From assembly GCA_964508085.1 (NCBI GenBank), contig CAZDTI010000070.1, positions 1-26,388 of the forward strand: a DNA stretch of 26,388 nt, given 5' to 3'. The stretch is from CALGLS01 sp964508085. Its GTDB lineage: Bacteria > Bacteroidota > Bacteroidia > Chitinophagales > Saprospiraceae. This document shows positions 17,560-25,588 of this stretch, piece after piece (positions within the stretch are counted from its first letter, which is position 1; every line of letters begins with the position of its first letter). The position numbers and the translations under genes are program-made. A model generated the notes under the pieces. The model had not been told where the DNA came from, did no database searches, and saw only the letters and a list, made by a program, of their open reading frames with translations.

Positions 17560-17610
17560 ACTTTAGACTTTTAACACAAATTAGAATTAGTAATTAATTT
17601 TCAGCTAAGG

Positions 17611-19629
17611 CTACACCAAATCATCCAACAAGCCATCCTCCACTATATTTGGTAAAGTCACCTTTAAATTTGGCGTTCTTTCCATTTCCCTTTTAATGGC
17701 AAACAATGCTTCTTCATTTCGTGCCCAGCTTCTACGAGCTATTCCATTATTGACATCATAGAATAGCATCTTTTTCAAGCGCACCTCTGCTTCTTTTGAT
17801 CCATCAAGCAGCATTCCAAAGCCACCATTCATCACTTCCCCCCAGCCAACACCTCCTCCATTATGAATCGAAACCCAAGTTGCTCCACGAAAACTATCTC
17901 CGATTACATTATGGATTGCCATGTCCGCAGTAAATTGACTTCCGTCATAAATGTTACTGGTTTCCCGAAAGGGAGAATCTGTTCCAGAAACATCGTGATG
18001 ATCACGCCCCAAGACTATCGGTGCCGAGATTTCTCCACTTGCAATTGCGTTGTTAAAAGCTTCAGCTATTTTCATTCTCCCTTCTGCATCCGCATATAAA
18101 ATTCGAGCTTGTGAACCGACGACCAACTTATTTTTCTTGGCATCTGCAATCCATTTTATATTATCCTGCATTTGCTGCTGAATTTCTTCTGGTGCATTTT
18201 CTTTGATCTTTTCCATTACTGCCTTTGCTATGGCATCACTCTTATCCAAGTCATCAGGATTTCCAGAAGCACAAACCCAACGAAATGGACCAAAGCCATA
18301 ATCGAAACACATCGGTCCAAGAATATCCTGAACATAAGAAGGGTAACGGAACCGAATGCCATCTTCTGCCATAATATCCGCACCAGCTCTAGAAGATTCC
18401 AATAGAAAAGCATTTCCATAATCAAAAAAGTAGGTTCCTTTTGCGGTATGCTTGTTTACTGCCGCCGCATGCCGACGAAGAGATTCCTGCACTTTAAGTT
18501 TAAAAGCACCAGGATCACTTACTAACAATTCATTTGCATCCTCATAGCTCATCCCAGCGGGATAGTAACCACCAGACCAGGGATTATGCAAAGAGGTTTG
18601 GTCAGAACCTAAATGGATATAGATGTCTTCTTCATAGAAACGTTCCCAGACGTCTACGACATTCCCTTGATAGGCAATAGATACCACTGCTTCTTCTGCC
18701 ATTGCCTTACGTACCGTTTTCACTAATTCATCAAGATTGCTTACAAGTAAATCTACCCAACCTTGTTCATGTCTCTTTGAAGAAGCCTTGTCATTCACCT
18801 CTGCACAAATGGTGATACAACCTGCAATGTTACCTGCTTTTGGTTGTGCACCACTCATACCTCCCAATCCAGCGGTGAGGAAGATTTTCCCTGCTGGTGA
18901 TTCTCCTTTTTTAAGATTTTTACGGAAAGCATTCATCACGGTTATTGCGGTTCCGTGTACAATTCCTTGTGGACCGATGTACATGTAAGAGCCTGCCGTC
19001 ATTTGGCCATATTGTGTAACCCCAAGTGCATTGTATTTCTCCCAATCGTCTGGTTTAGAATAGTTTGGGATCATCATTCCGTTTGTGACTACAACTCTTG
19101 GTGCTTCTTTACTTGAAGGAAACAATCCCATGGGATGACCGGAATACATGTGTAAGGTTTGTTCCTCTGTCATCTTGGCGAGGTACTGCATGGTAAGGAC
19201 GTACTGTGCCCAGTTCTGGAATACCGCTCCGTTTCCTCCATAGGTTATCAATTCTTCTGGATGCTGTGCTACTGCTGGATCCAGGTTATTTTGAATCATC
19301 AGCATGATGGATGCGGCTTGTTGACATTGCGCCGGATATTCTCCTATTGGACGTGCGTATTGTTTGTATTCTGGCTTAAAACGATACATGTAAATGCGTC
19401 CGTATTTTTTTAGTTCTGCTGCGAACTCGGGAGCGAGTTCAGCATGCCATGCAGAGGGAAAGTAGCGTAGTGCGTTTCGTAGGGCTAGTTTTTTTTCTGC
19501 TGGACTTAGGATATCTTTTCGCTTAGGCGCTGGGTTGCTATTTGCAGGATATGGCTTTTTTGTAGGGAGTTTGTTTGGGATGCCTTGTAGGATTTGTTGC
19601 TGGAAGTGGGTATGGGTTGTGGTCTGCAT
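17611..19629 (-). CDS. hutU: Urocanate hydratase, long form
   Basis: Urocanase converts urocanate to imidazolone propionate, the second step of histidine degradation, using tightly bound NAD as an electrophile. The NAD-binding stretch LTAGLGGMSGAQPKAGNIAG is clear. The C-terminal part has MCFDYGFGPFRWVCASG, where C441 occupies the place of the catalytic cysteine that precedes GPFRW in well-studied urocanases. At 672 residues it belongs to the long form found in many Bacteroidota and in eukaryotes, rather than the bacterial form of about 555. Other conserved stretches are YGGNGAVFQNWAQYVLTMQYL and SGHPMGLFPS. It is transcribed after histidine ammonia-lyase, with 127 bases between them that hold several hairpins. 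The first 190 or so bases of the gene differ in strand composition from the rest. Confidence 0.96.
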   Translation of the reverse strand: MQTTTHTHFQQQILQGIPNKLPTKKPYPANSNPAPKRKDILSPAEKKLALRNALRYFPSAWHAELAPEFAAELKKYGRIYMYRFKPEYKQYARPIGEYPAQCQQAASIMLMIQNNLDPAVAQHPEELITYGGNGAVFQNWAQYVLTMQYLAKMTEEQTLHMYSGHPMGLFPSSKEAPRVVVTNGMMIPNYSKPDDWEKYNALGVTQYGQMTAGSYMYIGPQGIVHGTAITVMNAFRKNLKKGESPAGKIFLTAGLGGMSGAQPKAGNIAGCITICAEVNDKASSKRHEQGWVDLLVSNLDELVKTVRKAMAEEAVVSIAYQGNVVDVWERFYEEDIYIHLGSDQTSLHNPWSGGYYPAGMSYEDANELLVSDPGAFKLKVQESLRRHAAAVNKHTAKGTYFFDYGNAFLLESSRAGADIMAEDGIRFRYPSYVQDILGPMCFDYGFGPFRWVCASGNPDDLDKSDAIAKAVMEKIKENAPEEIQQQMQDNIKWIADAKKNKLVVGSQARILYADAEGRMKIAEAFNNAIASGEISAPIVLGRDHHDVSGTDSPFRETSNIYDGSQFTADMAIHNVIGDSFRGATWVSIHNGGGVGWGEVMNGGFGMLLDGSKEAEVRLKKMLFYDVNNGIARRSWARNEEALFAIKREMERTPNLKVTLPNIVEDGLLDDLV

Positions 19630-19643
19630 TTTTTTTTTTCGAG

Positions 19644-19691
19644 CCCAGAGCTGCGGCTCGGGGTTAATGATGTTTCGACTCCTCCAGAGTC
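19644..19691. repeat. Two-hairpin interspersed element, copy 1
   Basis: Hairpin 1 is CCC-A-GAGC / GCTC-G-GGG around loop TGCG (19644-19663), with one A-G mismatch. Hairpin 2 is GACTC / GAGTC around CTCCA (19677-19691). The same order, TGCG loop and identical second hairpin occur at 23892-23939. It lies between the ammonia-lyase and urocanase genes. Confidence 0.7.
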
Positions 19692-19704
19692 TTGCGTGGT
19701 GGTC

Positions 19705-19743
19705 CCTAAGGGTTGTTTGTCTTAGGAAGGGCTCTTGCGGAGC
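19705..19743. repeat. Two further small hairpins after histidine ammonia-lyase
   Basis: CCTAAG (19705-19710) pairs with CTTAGG (19721-19726), and GCTC (19731-19734) pairs with GAGC (19740-19743) around TTGCG. On plus the second is followed by TTTTCTTG, but both neighbouring genes are on minus, so this is not a convincing terminator. They could affect readthrough or message stability between the two Hut genes. Confidence 0.4.
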
Positions 19744-19756
19744 TTTTCTTGTCTTT

Positions 19757-21298
19757 TTAGTAGGTTTCGAAAAGTTTGTCGTGGGTACTTGTTTTGGTTT
19801 TGTTTGCTATATTAAGGAGTTCTTTTCCTTTAATTATTTGGGCTGCTTTGGCGATGTCGTTTCCGAAAATCCGATCGGTTTTGGCGAAGCTTATGTCTTT
19901 TCGGATTCTTGTATGGACTTTTTCAAGGATTTTGCTTGATTTTAGTGGACGATGGAAGTCCATGGCTTGAGCAGCAGACAATAGCTCTACGGCTAAAATG
20001 TTTACTAAGTTTCCACAAACTCTTAGTGCTTTTCTTGCTCCAATGGAGCCCATACTCACGTGGTCTTCTTGTCCTAAGGAGGTAGGAATACTATCGGCAG
20101 AGGCAGGGAAACAAAGTCCTTTGTTCTCACTTACTAGGGCTGCAGAGGTGTATTGTAAAATCATGAAACCCGAATTAACACCTGTTTCTTTCATTAACAA
20201 TTTTGGGACGCCTTCTGTTTTGCCTTCTAGCGATAAATATGATCTTCTATCAGAGATAGAACCTAATTCAGCGGCAGCTAAGCAGGCATAATCTATTGGT
20301 AGAGCAAGTGGTTGTCCATGGAAATTACCACCACTTATGGTGAAGTCTTTAGAAAATACAACGGGGTTATCGGTTACAGAGTTAATTTCTATTTCAACGC
20401 ATTCTTTGAGGTGAAGCCATGCGGTTCGAGAGGCACCATGTACTTGTGGGGAACACCTTAAAGAATAAGGATCTTGCACCTTATCACAATCTTCATGCGA
20501 GTCGATGATTTTAGATCCTTTTAGGAAATGGCCTATCCGTTGCGCGACATGTTGATTACCTTTATATGGTCTGACTTTATGTAGATCTTCATGAAAAGGT
20601 GCTTTAGATCCCATCAGCCCTTCAATCATCATTGCACAAATTACATCAGCGTGGGACAAGCAATTGTGTAGTTCCTCAACAACCATTACGGCGTGAGCAG
20701 CTATAAACTGTGTACCATTGATCAATGCAAGCCCTGCTTTCGGCCCGAGGGAGATCGGCTTCTTTTTCATTCTTTTAAGTACCGTAGCTGTTTTTGTGAT
20801 CTTATTGTTATAAAACACTTTCCCTTCTCCGATCAGTGGCAAAAACAAGTGTGCCAAAGGAGCTAAATCACCAGAAGCACCAACGGATCCCTGCTCAGGA
20901 ACCACTGGTACAATATCTTCTTCTATATGCCATAGGATTCTATCCAATACCTCAAGTGCGATTCCAGAATAGCCTTTTGACAGGGCATGAACTTTCAAAA
21001 TCATCATCAACTTAGCAATGTCCTTTGAGATGGGCTCTCCTACCCCAACGCTATGGCTAAGCAAAATTCTAACTTGTAATTCTGTTGTTAATTTTTTATC
21101 AATAATCGTATTACATAAAGGACCAAAGCCGGTATTAATGCCGTAGACCGCCTCATCATTTTTAGCGATAGTGACAACTGCATCGTAAGATTTTTTTATA
21201 TTTTTTCGAGTAGTGGCGCTGATCCTTGCTTTTGTCTTTCCGTAGAGGATGTCTAAAGCGACGCCTGCTGTAAGGTGGTCTTTTCCGTAGTTGAACAT
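19757..21298 (-). CDS. hutH: Histidine ammonia-lyase
   Basis: This 513-residue enzyme deaminates histidine to urocanate and ammonia. The self-forming MIO cofactor comes from A141-S142-G143 in EQGSVGASGDLAPLAHL, and the catalytic tyrosine Y52 lies in YGINTGFGPL. Further conserved stretches are LINGTQFIAAHA, QDPYSLRCSPQVHGASRTAW and NSVTDNPVVFSKDFTISGGNFHGQPLAL. Length and residue positions match the histidine enzyme; the next gene encodes urocanase, which argues for histidine rather than tyrosine or phenylalanine as substrate. It is the first gene of the minus-strand series. A TAGTTTTG box (minus, 21412-21405) lies about 107 bases upstream but has no -33 partner. The last part of the gene shares the G-over-C skew patch that crosses into urocanase. 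Confidence 0.96.
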   Translation of the reverse strand: MFNYGKDHLTAGVALDILYGKTKARISATTRKNIKKSYDAVVTIAKNDEAVYGINTGFGPLCNTIIDKKLTTELQVRILLSHSVGVGEPISKDIAKLMMILKVHALSKGYSGIALEVLDRILWHIEEDIVPVVPEQGSVGASGDLAPLAHLFLPLIGEGKVFYNNKITKTATVLKRMKKKPISLGPKAGLALINGTQFIAAHAVMVVEELHNCLSHADVICAMMIEGLMGSKAPFHEDLHKVRPYKGNQHVAQRIGHFLKGSKIIDSHEDCDKVQDPYSLRCSPQVHGASRTAWLHLKECVEIEINSVTDNPVVFSKDFTISGGNFHGQPLALPIDYACLAAAELGSISDRRSYLSLEGKTEGVPKLLMKETGVNSGFMILQYTSAALVSENKGLCFPASADSIPTSLGQEDHVSMGSIGARKALRVCGNLVNILAVELLSAAQAMDFHRPLKSSKILEKVHTRIRKDISFAKTDRIFGNDIAKAAQIIKGKELLNIANKTKTSTHDKLFETY

Positions 21299-21405
21299 AA
21301 ACTGAGTCTTGTTATTTGATTTGCAAGACCGTAAAGATGAGGGAATTATTGATTTTTTCCAAGGAAACGATGTGATTGAGCTTCTTTTGCATCAAAACCT
21401 CTGAC

Positions 21406-21463
21406 AAAACTATTGACTTTGGCTTCACTATAGCTCGAAGTAGTAAAAACCAAAGCCAATAGC
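21406..21463 (-). terminator. Stem-loop terminator after the propeller gene
   Basis: A 13-base arm (21450-21462) pairs with 21410-21422 with one mismatch, with 27 bases between them that contain a smaller CTTC/GAAG stem. On minus the stem is followed by TTTTGTC. It lies just after the stop of the propeller gene and upstream of histidine ammonia-lyase, so it should insulate the two. Confidence 0.55.
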
Positions 21464-21470
21464 TAAATAA

Positions 21471-23057
21471 CTACGGTTTTTTAATTATTTTTTCCGTAGT
21501 CATATATTCCCCTTGAACAATAGTGACATAATAAACTCCAGGAATTAGTTTATCCAAATGAATCATTCCTTTTGTATTAAAAACCCTTTCATCATAAATC
21601 GTTTGGCCCATTAGGTTTCTAATTATAATTTCAATTTCACTGTTTATTGTTTCGTTCTCTAAAAGAAATTGAATTGAATTTTCAAATGGGTTTGGGAAAA
21701 ATGTAAGATGTTGTTCTTTGCTTGGTTGATCCAATAGACTCACTGGTTGATCAGAAAGCTTAACGATCCAAAAGTCATTCCCTCCTTTATTATCATTTAC
21801 ATCACCATTGTTAGAAGTAGATTCTCCGACCAGTAGATATCCATTATTACCAATGAGTTGAAAATCATTGGCTATTTCATCTCCCGATCCTCCCAAGTTT
21901 TTTTGTTCAATTAAGTTTCCATCTTCATCAGCTTTTACGAGCCACATATCTAGCCCTCCATTATTACTGGAAAGATCATTATCTGAGGACTTACTAAAAC
22001 CAACAAAAATATAGTTATTATCAGCAGTTTGATGGACAGATTGAATAGCATCTGCTCCGGTTCCTCCATAGTTCTTTTCCCATTCCAATAATCCACTAGG
22101 GTCTAATTTAATCGCCCAGAAGTCGAGAAATCCGTTATTATTTGTTGGGGTTCCTGTTATAGAATTCGAGTGGCCTACAGCCATGTACCCTCCATCATTC
22201 GTTTGGATTGCACTATATAATCTATCCCCAGAATTTCCACCGAAATTACTTGCCCATTCTATGTTGCCTTGAGCACTAATTTTTATAATCCAGAAGTCAA
22301 GCGTAGCTCCAACCCCAGTCCCATTATTACCAGATACATCTATATCAGTAGACATAGAATTAGCTCCAACAATATACCCACCGTCATCCGTTTGCTCAAT
22401 AGACTCTGCATAATCTACATGAGTTCCACCAAAATTGTTCTCCCATTCTATTTCTCCCTGAGCATCTAATTTTACCACCCAAACATCACTCCCTCCATTA
22501 TTATCACCAATATCAGAATCCGCCCAGGACGCCGAGCCTGTAACTATAAAACCTCCTTCTATTGTCTGTTGAATGGAATTTAGGTGATCTACACCCGTTC
22601 CTCCATAATTTTTTTCCCATTCTAATTCTCCTACAGCATCTAGCTTAATAACCCAAAAATCTGAGTAGCCATAGTTTGCTCCAACAAACCCATCACTAGA
22701 CTGACTGCTTCCAGCCACAATATATCCTCCATCAGTTGTAGCTTGGATTGAATTTGCAACATCCTCTTTAGTCCCTCCATAAGTTTTCTCCCATTCCAAT
22801 TCTCCATTAGCACCAACTTTAATAACCCAAAAATCTTTATCGCCAGAATTTTGACTAATGTCTTGGTCATCAGAAAGCGTCCAACCTGCAATTGCATATC
22901 CTCCGTCTAGAGAAAGTGCCACAGCGGAGGCTTCTTCATCAGAAGATCCTCCAAAATTCTTTTCCCATTCTATCTGATATTGCGCAACCATCGACGTATT
23001 TATCATGAAAAGAAAAGCAAATAAAAATTGGGCACACTTTGTTAATGTCTTTTTCAT
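21471..23057 (-). CDS. Secreted seven-repeat (beta-propeller-like) protein with T9SS type A sorting domain
   Basis: A 528-residue secreted protein with a signal peptide ending near SMVAQ. Residues about 29-437 hold seven repeats of about 58 residues, each running W-E-K-x-(F/Y)-GG-x-x-x-D, then (D/E)GG(Y/F)-x-(V/I)-x-G, then an acidic loop ending in D-(F/V/M)-W-x-(V/I)-K. Seven such units suggest a closed seven-bladed propeller. The acidic loops fit D-x-D-x3-N-x-G-x2-D-x-W in repeats 1, 3 and 6, nearly in 7, and in 4 with a five-residue insertion, while 2 and 5 are degenerate; they resemble calcium-binding loops. The type A sorting domain starts near residue 448 (FFPNPFENSIQF) and ends with EKIIKKP. 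The role is probably surface binding or structural. Confidence 0.92.
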   Translation of the reverse strand: MKKTLTKCAQFLFAFLFMINTSMVAQYQIEWEKNFGGSSDEEASAVALSLDGGYAIAGWTLSDDQDISQNSGDKDFWVIKVGANGELEWEKTYGGTKEDVANSIQATTDGGYIVAGSSQSSDGFVGANYGYSDFWVIKLDAVGELEWEKNYGGTGVDHLNSIQQTIEGGFIVTGSASWADSDIGDNNGGSDVWVVKLDAQGEIEWENNFGGTHVDYAESIEQTDDGGYIVGANSMSTDIDVSGNNGTGVGATLDFWIIKISAQGNIEWASNFGGNSGDRLYSAIQTNDGGYMAVGHSNSITGTPTNNNGFLDFWAIKLDPSGLLEWEKNYGGTGADAIQSVHQTADNNYIFVGFSKSSDNDLSSNNGGLDMWLVKADEDGNLIEQKNLGGSGDEIANDFQLIGNNGYLLVGESTSNNGDVNDNKGGNDFWIVKLSDQPVSLLDQPSKEQHLTFFPNPFENSIQFLLENETINSEIEIIIRNLMGQTIYDERVFNTKGMIHLDKLIPGVYYVTIVQGEYMTTEKIIKKP

Positions 23058-23248
23058 CTCTTAAGATTTTTTAGGTTAGGAATAAGGTGTTTTACTTGTC
23101 AATTGTAAACCTAACCAATTTTCAAATTGACCAAAAGTCCCATTGTGTGCATGGTTCTTATTACTGTTTGAATGGGGCGTAAAACTTTCTTAAGAATGAC
23201 TAATTCTGATTGTCGAGTGGTTGCCATAACTGAGTAGTTACATATATT

Positions 23249-23848
23249 TCACACCAACTCCCTCACCCGCTCCTTCAAAACCGGCAACACCACCTCTCCA
23301 AACCACCTATTCTTTGCCTGCCAAATATTATTCCTCGGCGAAGGATGTGGCAATGGAAAAAACGCGGGCAGGTATTCTTCAAAATTTCTAACCGTCTCTG
23401 TCAAGTTCTTTTTGCGTTTTTTACCGAGGTAATATTTCTGAGCGTAGGCCCCGATGAGTAGATATAGTTTTATGTCTGGCATTTTAGTGATGAGTTGTTC
23501 GTGCCATAAGGGGGCGCACTCTTTTCGAGGTGGGAGGTCTCCACTTTTTCCAGTTCCGGGGTAGCAAAATCCCATGGGTACAATTCCAAAGAGGTCGGTG
23601 TCATAGAAAGCTTCGTCGTTTACGCCGAGCCAGTTGCGGAGGTTTTTTCCGCTTTTGTCATTCCACGGAATACCCGTGTTATGAACGATTCGTCCAGGGG
23701 CTTGTCCGACGACTAGTATCTTGGATTTCTTACTCGCGGAGAGTACGGGATTTGCGCCGTATGGGAGATTCTTTTCACATTCTTGACAGGCGCGGATCTG
23801 TTTTAGGAGATTTTGCATGTAGGTGAAGGTAGGGCTTTTGGATAACAT
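23249..23848 (-). CDS. Uracil-DNA glycosylase family protein
   Basis: A 199-residue member of the uracil-DNA glycosylase superfamily. It has VGQAPG (47-52) and TGIPWNDKSGKNLRNWLG (58-75) in place of the usual GExPG and GxPFVGxxGxxL motifs, and HPSPRNN (168-174) as the second active-site loop. C21 and C24 near the N-terminus, C95 in PMGFCYPG and C111 in RKECAPLW fall where iron-sulphur members (families 4 and 5) place their ligands, so a 4Fe-4S cluster is likely. It probably removes uracil or another damaged base from DNA, but the altered motifs leave specificity open. Met11 is an alternative start. It is transcribed separately from its neighbours; a two-hairpin element lies just upstream. Confidence 0.85.
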   Translation of the reverse strand: MLSKSPTFTYMQNLLKQIRACQECEKNLPYGANPVLSASKKSKILVVGQAPGRIVHNTGIPWNDKSGKNLRNWLGVNDEAFYDTDLFGIVPMGFCYPGTGKSGDLPPRKECAPLWHEQLITKMPDIKLYLLIGAYAQKYYLGKKRKKNLTETVRNFEEYLPAFFPLPHPSPRNNIWQAKNRWFGEVVLPVLKERVRELV

Positions 23849-23891
23849 GTTGCATTGTGTTCAGCCCTATTTCATATGATTTGTGTCTGTG

Positions 23892-23939
23892 GCCTGGAGT
23901 TGCGACTCCAGGCTGAAGGGGTTTGACTCCTCCAGAGTC
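23892..23939. repeat. Two-hairpin interspersed element, copy 2
   Basis: Hairpin 1 is a perfect 9-bp stem GCCTGGAGT / ACTCCAGGC around loop TGCG (23892-23913). Hairpin 2 is GACTC / GAGTC around CTCCA (23925-23939), identical to copy 1. The arms of hairpin 1 differ from copy 1 yet stay complementary. It lies between the TolC-like gene and the glycosylase gene. Confidence 0.7.
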
Positions 23940-24066
23940 TTATGTGAGATGATGTGCAAGGAACCATTATTTATAATCTCTTTTTTCCGATCCTTTCTAA
24001 ATTCTCTCTTTGCGAATTACTCCCTTTAAAAAAGGTTGGTGTTACTTTTGGACCTTGAAATATTCC

Positions 24067-25584
24067 TTATTCTCCTCTTACTAAGCTCACCCCTCTCACG
24101 AAGTCATACAAAGTCAATCCGCGTAGTTCATAATGTGCAAGCCAAAAAGCTTGTAATGCATTCACATAGGATTGTCTGGCAGAATTCTGCGCTTGCAAGG
24201 CCAGATTCAATTCTGTAACTCCAATTTTTCCAATTAGATAGCGCTTCCTTGTGATTTCTTCTCTTTTCTGAGAAACCTCATAAGCTCGTAATGCCAATGC
24301 CACTTGTTCTCGAACCAAGTTAAATTGATTCACTCTTAAAATTACTTGTTGATCTACATTTATGCGTTCCTGTTCAACTCTCATTCGTTCCAATTCCTGA
24401 TTCGATTCTGCAATATCCATTCGAGCTTGTGTTTTCCCCCAATCTGCAATAGGTACTTGAAAACCTAATGTTATAAATTCTGAGTCCTGGGGATCTTTGT
24501 AGGCCTCCCCAAAGTCTTCGGCATTCTGAGTTAAACCAACTCTTGCAAATAAATTAGCTTGAAAACCGGTAGTCCCTCTAACCTCGTCCACGTCTTGTTC
24601 CGCCTCTAAAAGCCTTCGCTGAAATTCAAAAGATTTGCTTCGATTGTTCCTTGCCAACTTTAGCGCTTCTTCTTCATTCAAAATGTACAAGGGTAATTCT
24701 GTTGGAGGAATTAAATCGAAGATAACGGATTCTTTGATACCGAAGTAATTACGAAGTGCTTCTGTGGCCGTTTGCAATTGTAATGTTGTAGAAGAAAGCC
24801 TTGCGTTTGCATTCATAGAACTTAATTCTATTTGTAACAAATCCGTTTCTGCGATACGACCTACCGAAAAACGACCTTTTGAAATTTCATACAATGAATC
24901 TGCATTTAACTTTTCCTCTTGAGCAGCCTCTAATGTCAATTGTGAAGCAAACACATCAAAGTACAACCTTGCCACATCCAAGGATATAGATTCCATTTCT
25001 TCCGCAAATTGCCGAGTCGCCTCAGAGTAACGAATGGGGGCTAATTCTCGATCCCATTTCATTCTATTGAATCCAAATAGAGGTTGTTCAAGGCCAACAA
25101 AGATCATATCAGAAGCAAACTGGCTGGTAGCTTCTCGACCATCTAAAGCAAAATTATAAAAGTAATCCAATCCTGTTCCAACGAATACCGTTCCTCCAGT
25201 CTTAGAAATGTCTTGCTCTAAACGTAGCCCTAAACTTGAACCAATGGAAGCTGAACGAAGGAAAACTTGCTCTCCATTATCCAATGTATTTTTAACATTG
25301 GATCGTCGAACATCTGGTATAGTTCCATTCAAGGTAATTTGGGGTCTATAATTTGCCATGGTCGAGCGAAAAATGGATCGACTTGTCGTCCAACTCGTCT
25401 TCGCCAACTGGGACGAAGGACTTTGCTTCTGCCCTTTTGCAATGGCTTCATCTAAGGTTAATTTTATCGTTTCTTGTGCATCAACTCCAAATGTATAACA
25501 ACATAAACACAAACAGAAGATTACTTTTATAAATGACATGTAATATTTTTGTTTTTCATTAGACATAAATAGAAAAGAACACAC
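24067..25584 (-). CDS. TolC-family outer-membrane efflux protein
   Basis: A 505-residue outer-membrane channel of the OEP/TolC family. Residues after the signal peptide begin QETIKLTLDEAIAKGQKQSPSSQLAK, the standard start of the family, and the rest has the two long heptad-containing helical regions (about 195-280 and 390-480) expected for the periplasmic tunnel. The first Met gives an awkward N-terminus; Met16 (position 25539) would begin with a clean signal peptide (MSFIKVIFCLCLCCYTFGVDAQ) and is the likelier start. It follows the MacB-like permease gene by 4 bases, or 49 with the later start, so the two form an operon and probably one efflux or secretion machine. The substrate cannot be told. 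Confidence 0.92.
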   Translation of the reverse strand: MCSFLFMSNEKQKYYMSFIKVIFCLCLCCYTFGVDAQETIKLTLDEAIAKGQKQSPSSQLAKTSWTTSRSIFRSTMANYRPQITLNGTIPDVRRSNVKNTLDNGEQVFLRSASIGSSLGLRLEQDISKTGGTVFVGTGLDYFYNFALDGREATSQFASDMIFVGLEQPLFGFNRMKWDRELAPIRYSEATRQFAEEMESISLDVARLYFDVFASQLTLEAAQEEKLNADSLYEISKGRFSVGRIAETDLLQIELSSMNANARLSSTTLQLQTATEALRNYFGIKESVIFDLIPPTELPLYILNEEEALKLARNNRSKSFEFQRRLLEAEQDVDEVRGTTGFQANLFARVGLTQNAEDFGEAYKDPQDSEFITLGFQVPIADWGKTQARMDIAESNQELERMRVEQERINVDQQVILRVNQFNLVREQVALALRAYEVSQKREEITRKRYLIGKIGVTELNLALQAQNSARQSYVNALQAFWLAHYELRGLTLYDFVRGVSLVRGE

Positions 25585-25588
25585 CGAA

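Noticed and set aside
19535..19939. Plus-strand 134-codon open frame across the Hut intergenic region
   Set aside because: It overlaps two well-supported minus-strand genes and is Cys, Gly, Phe and Trp-rich because of the G/T-rich patch.
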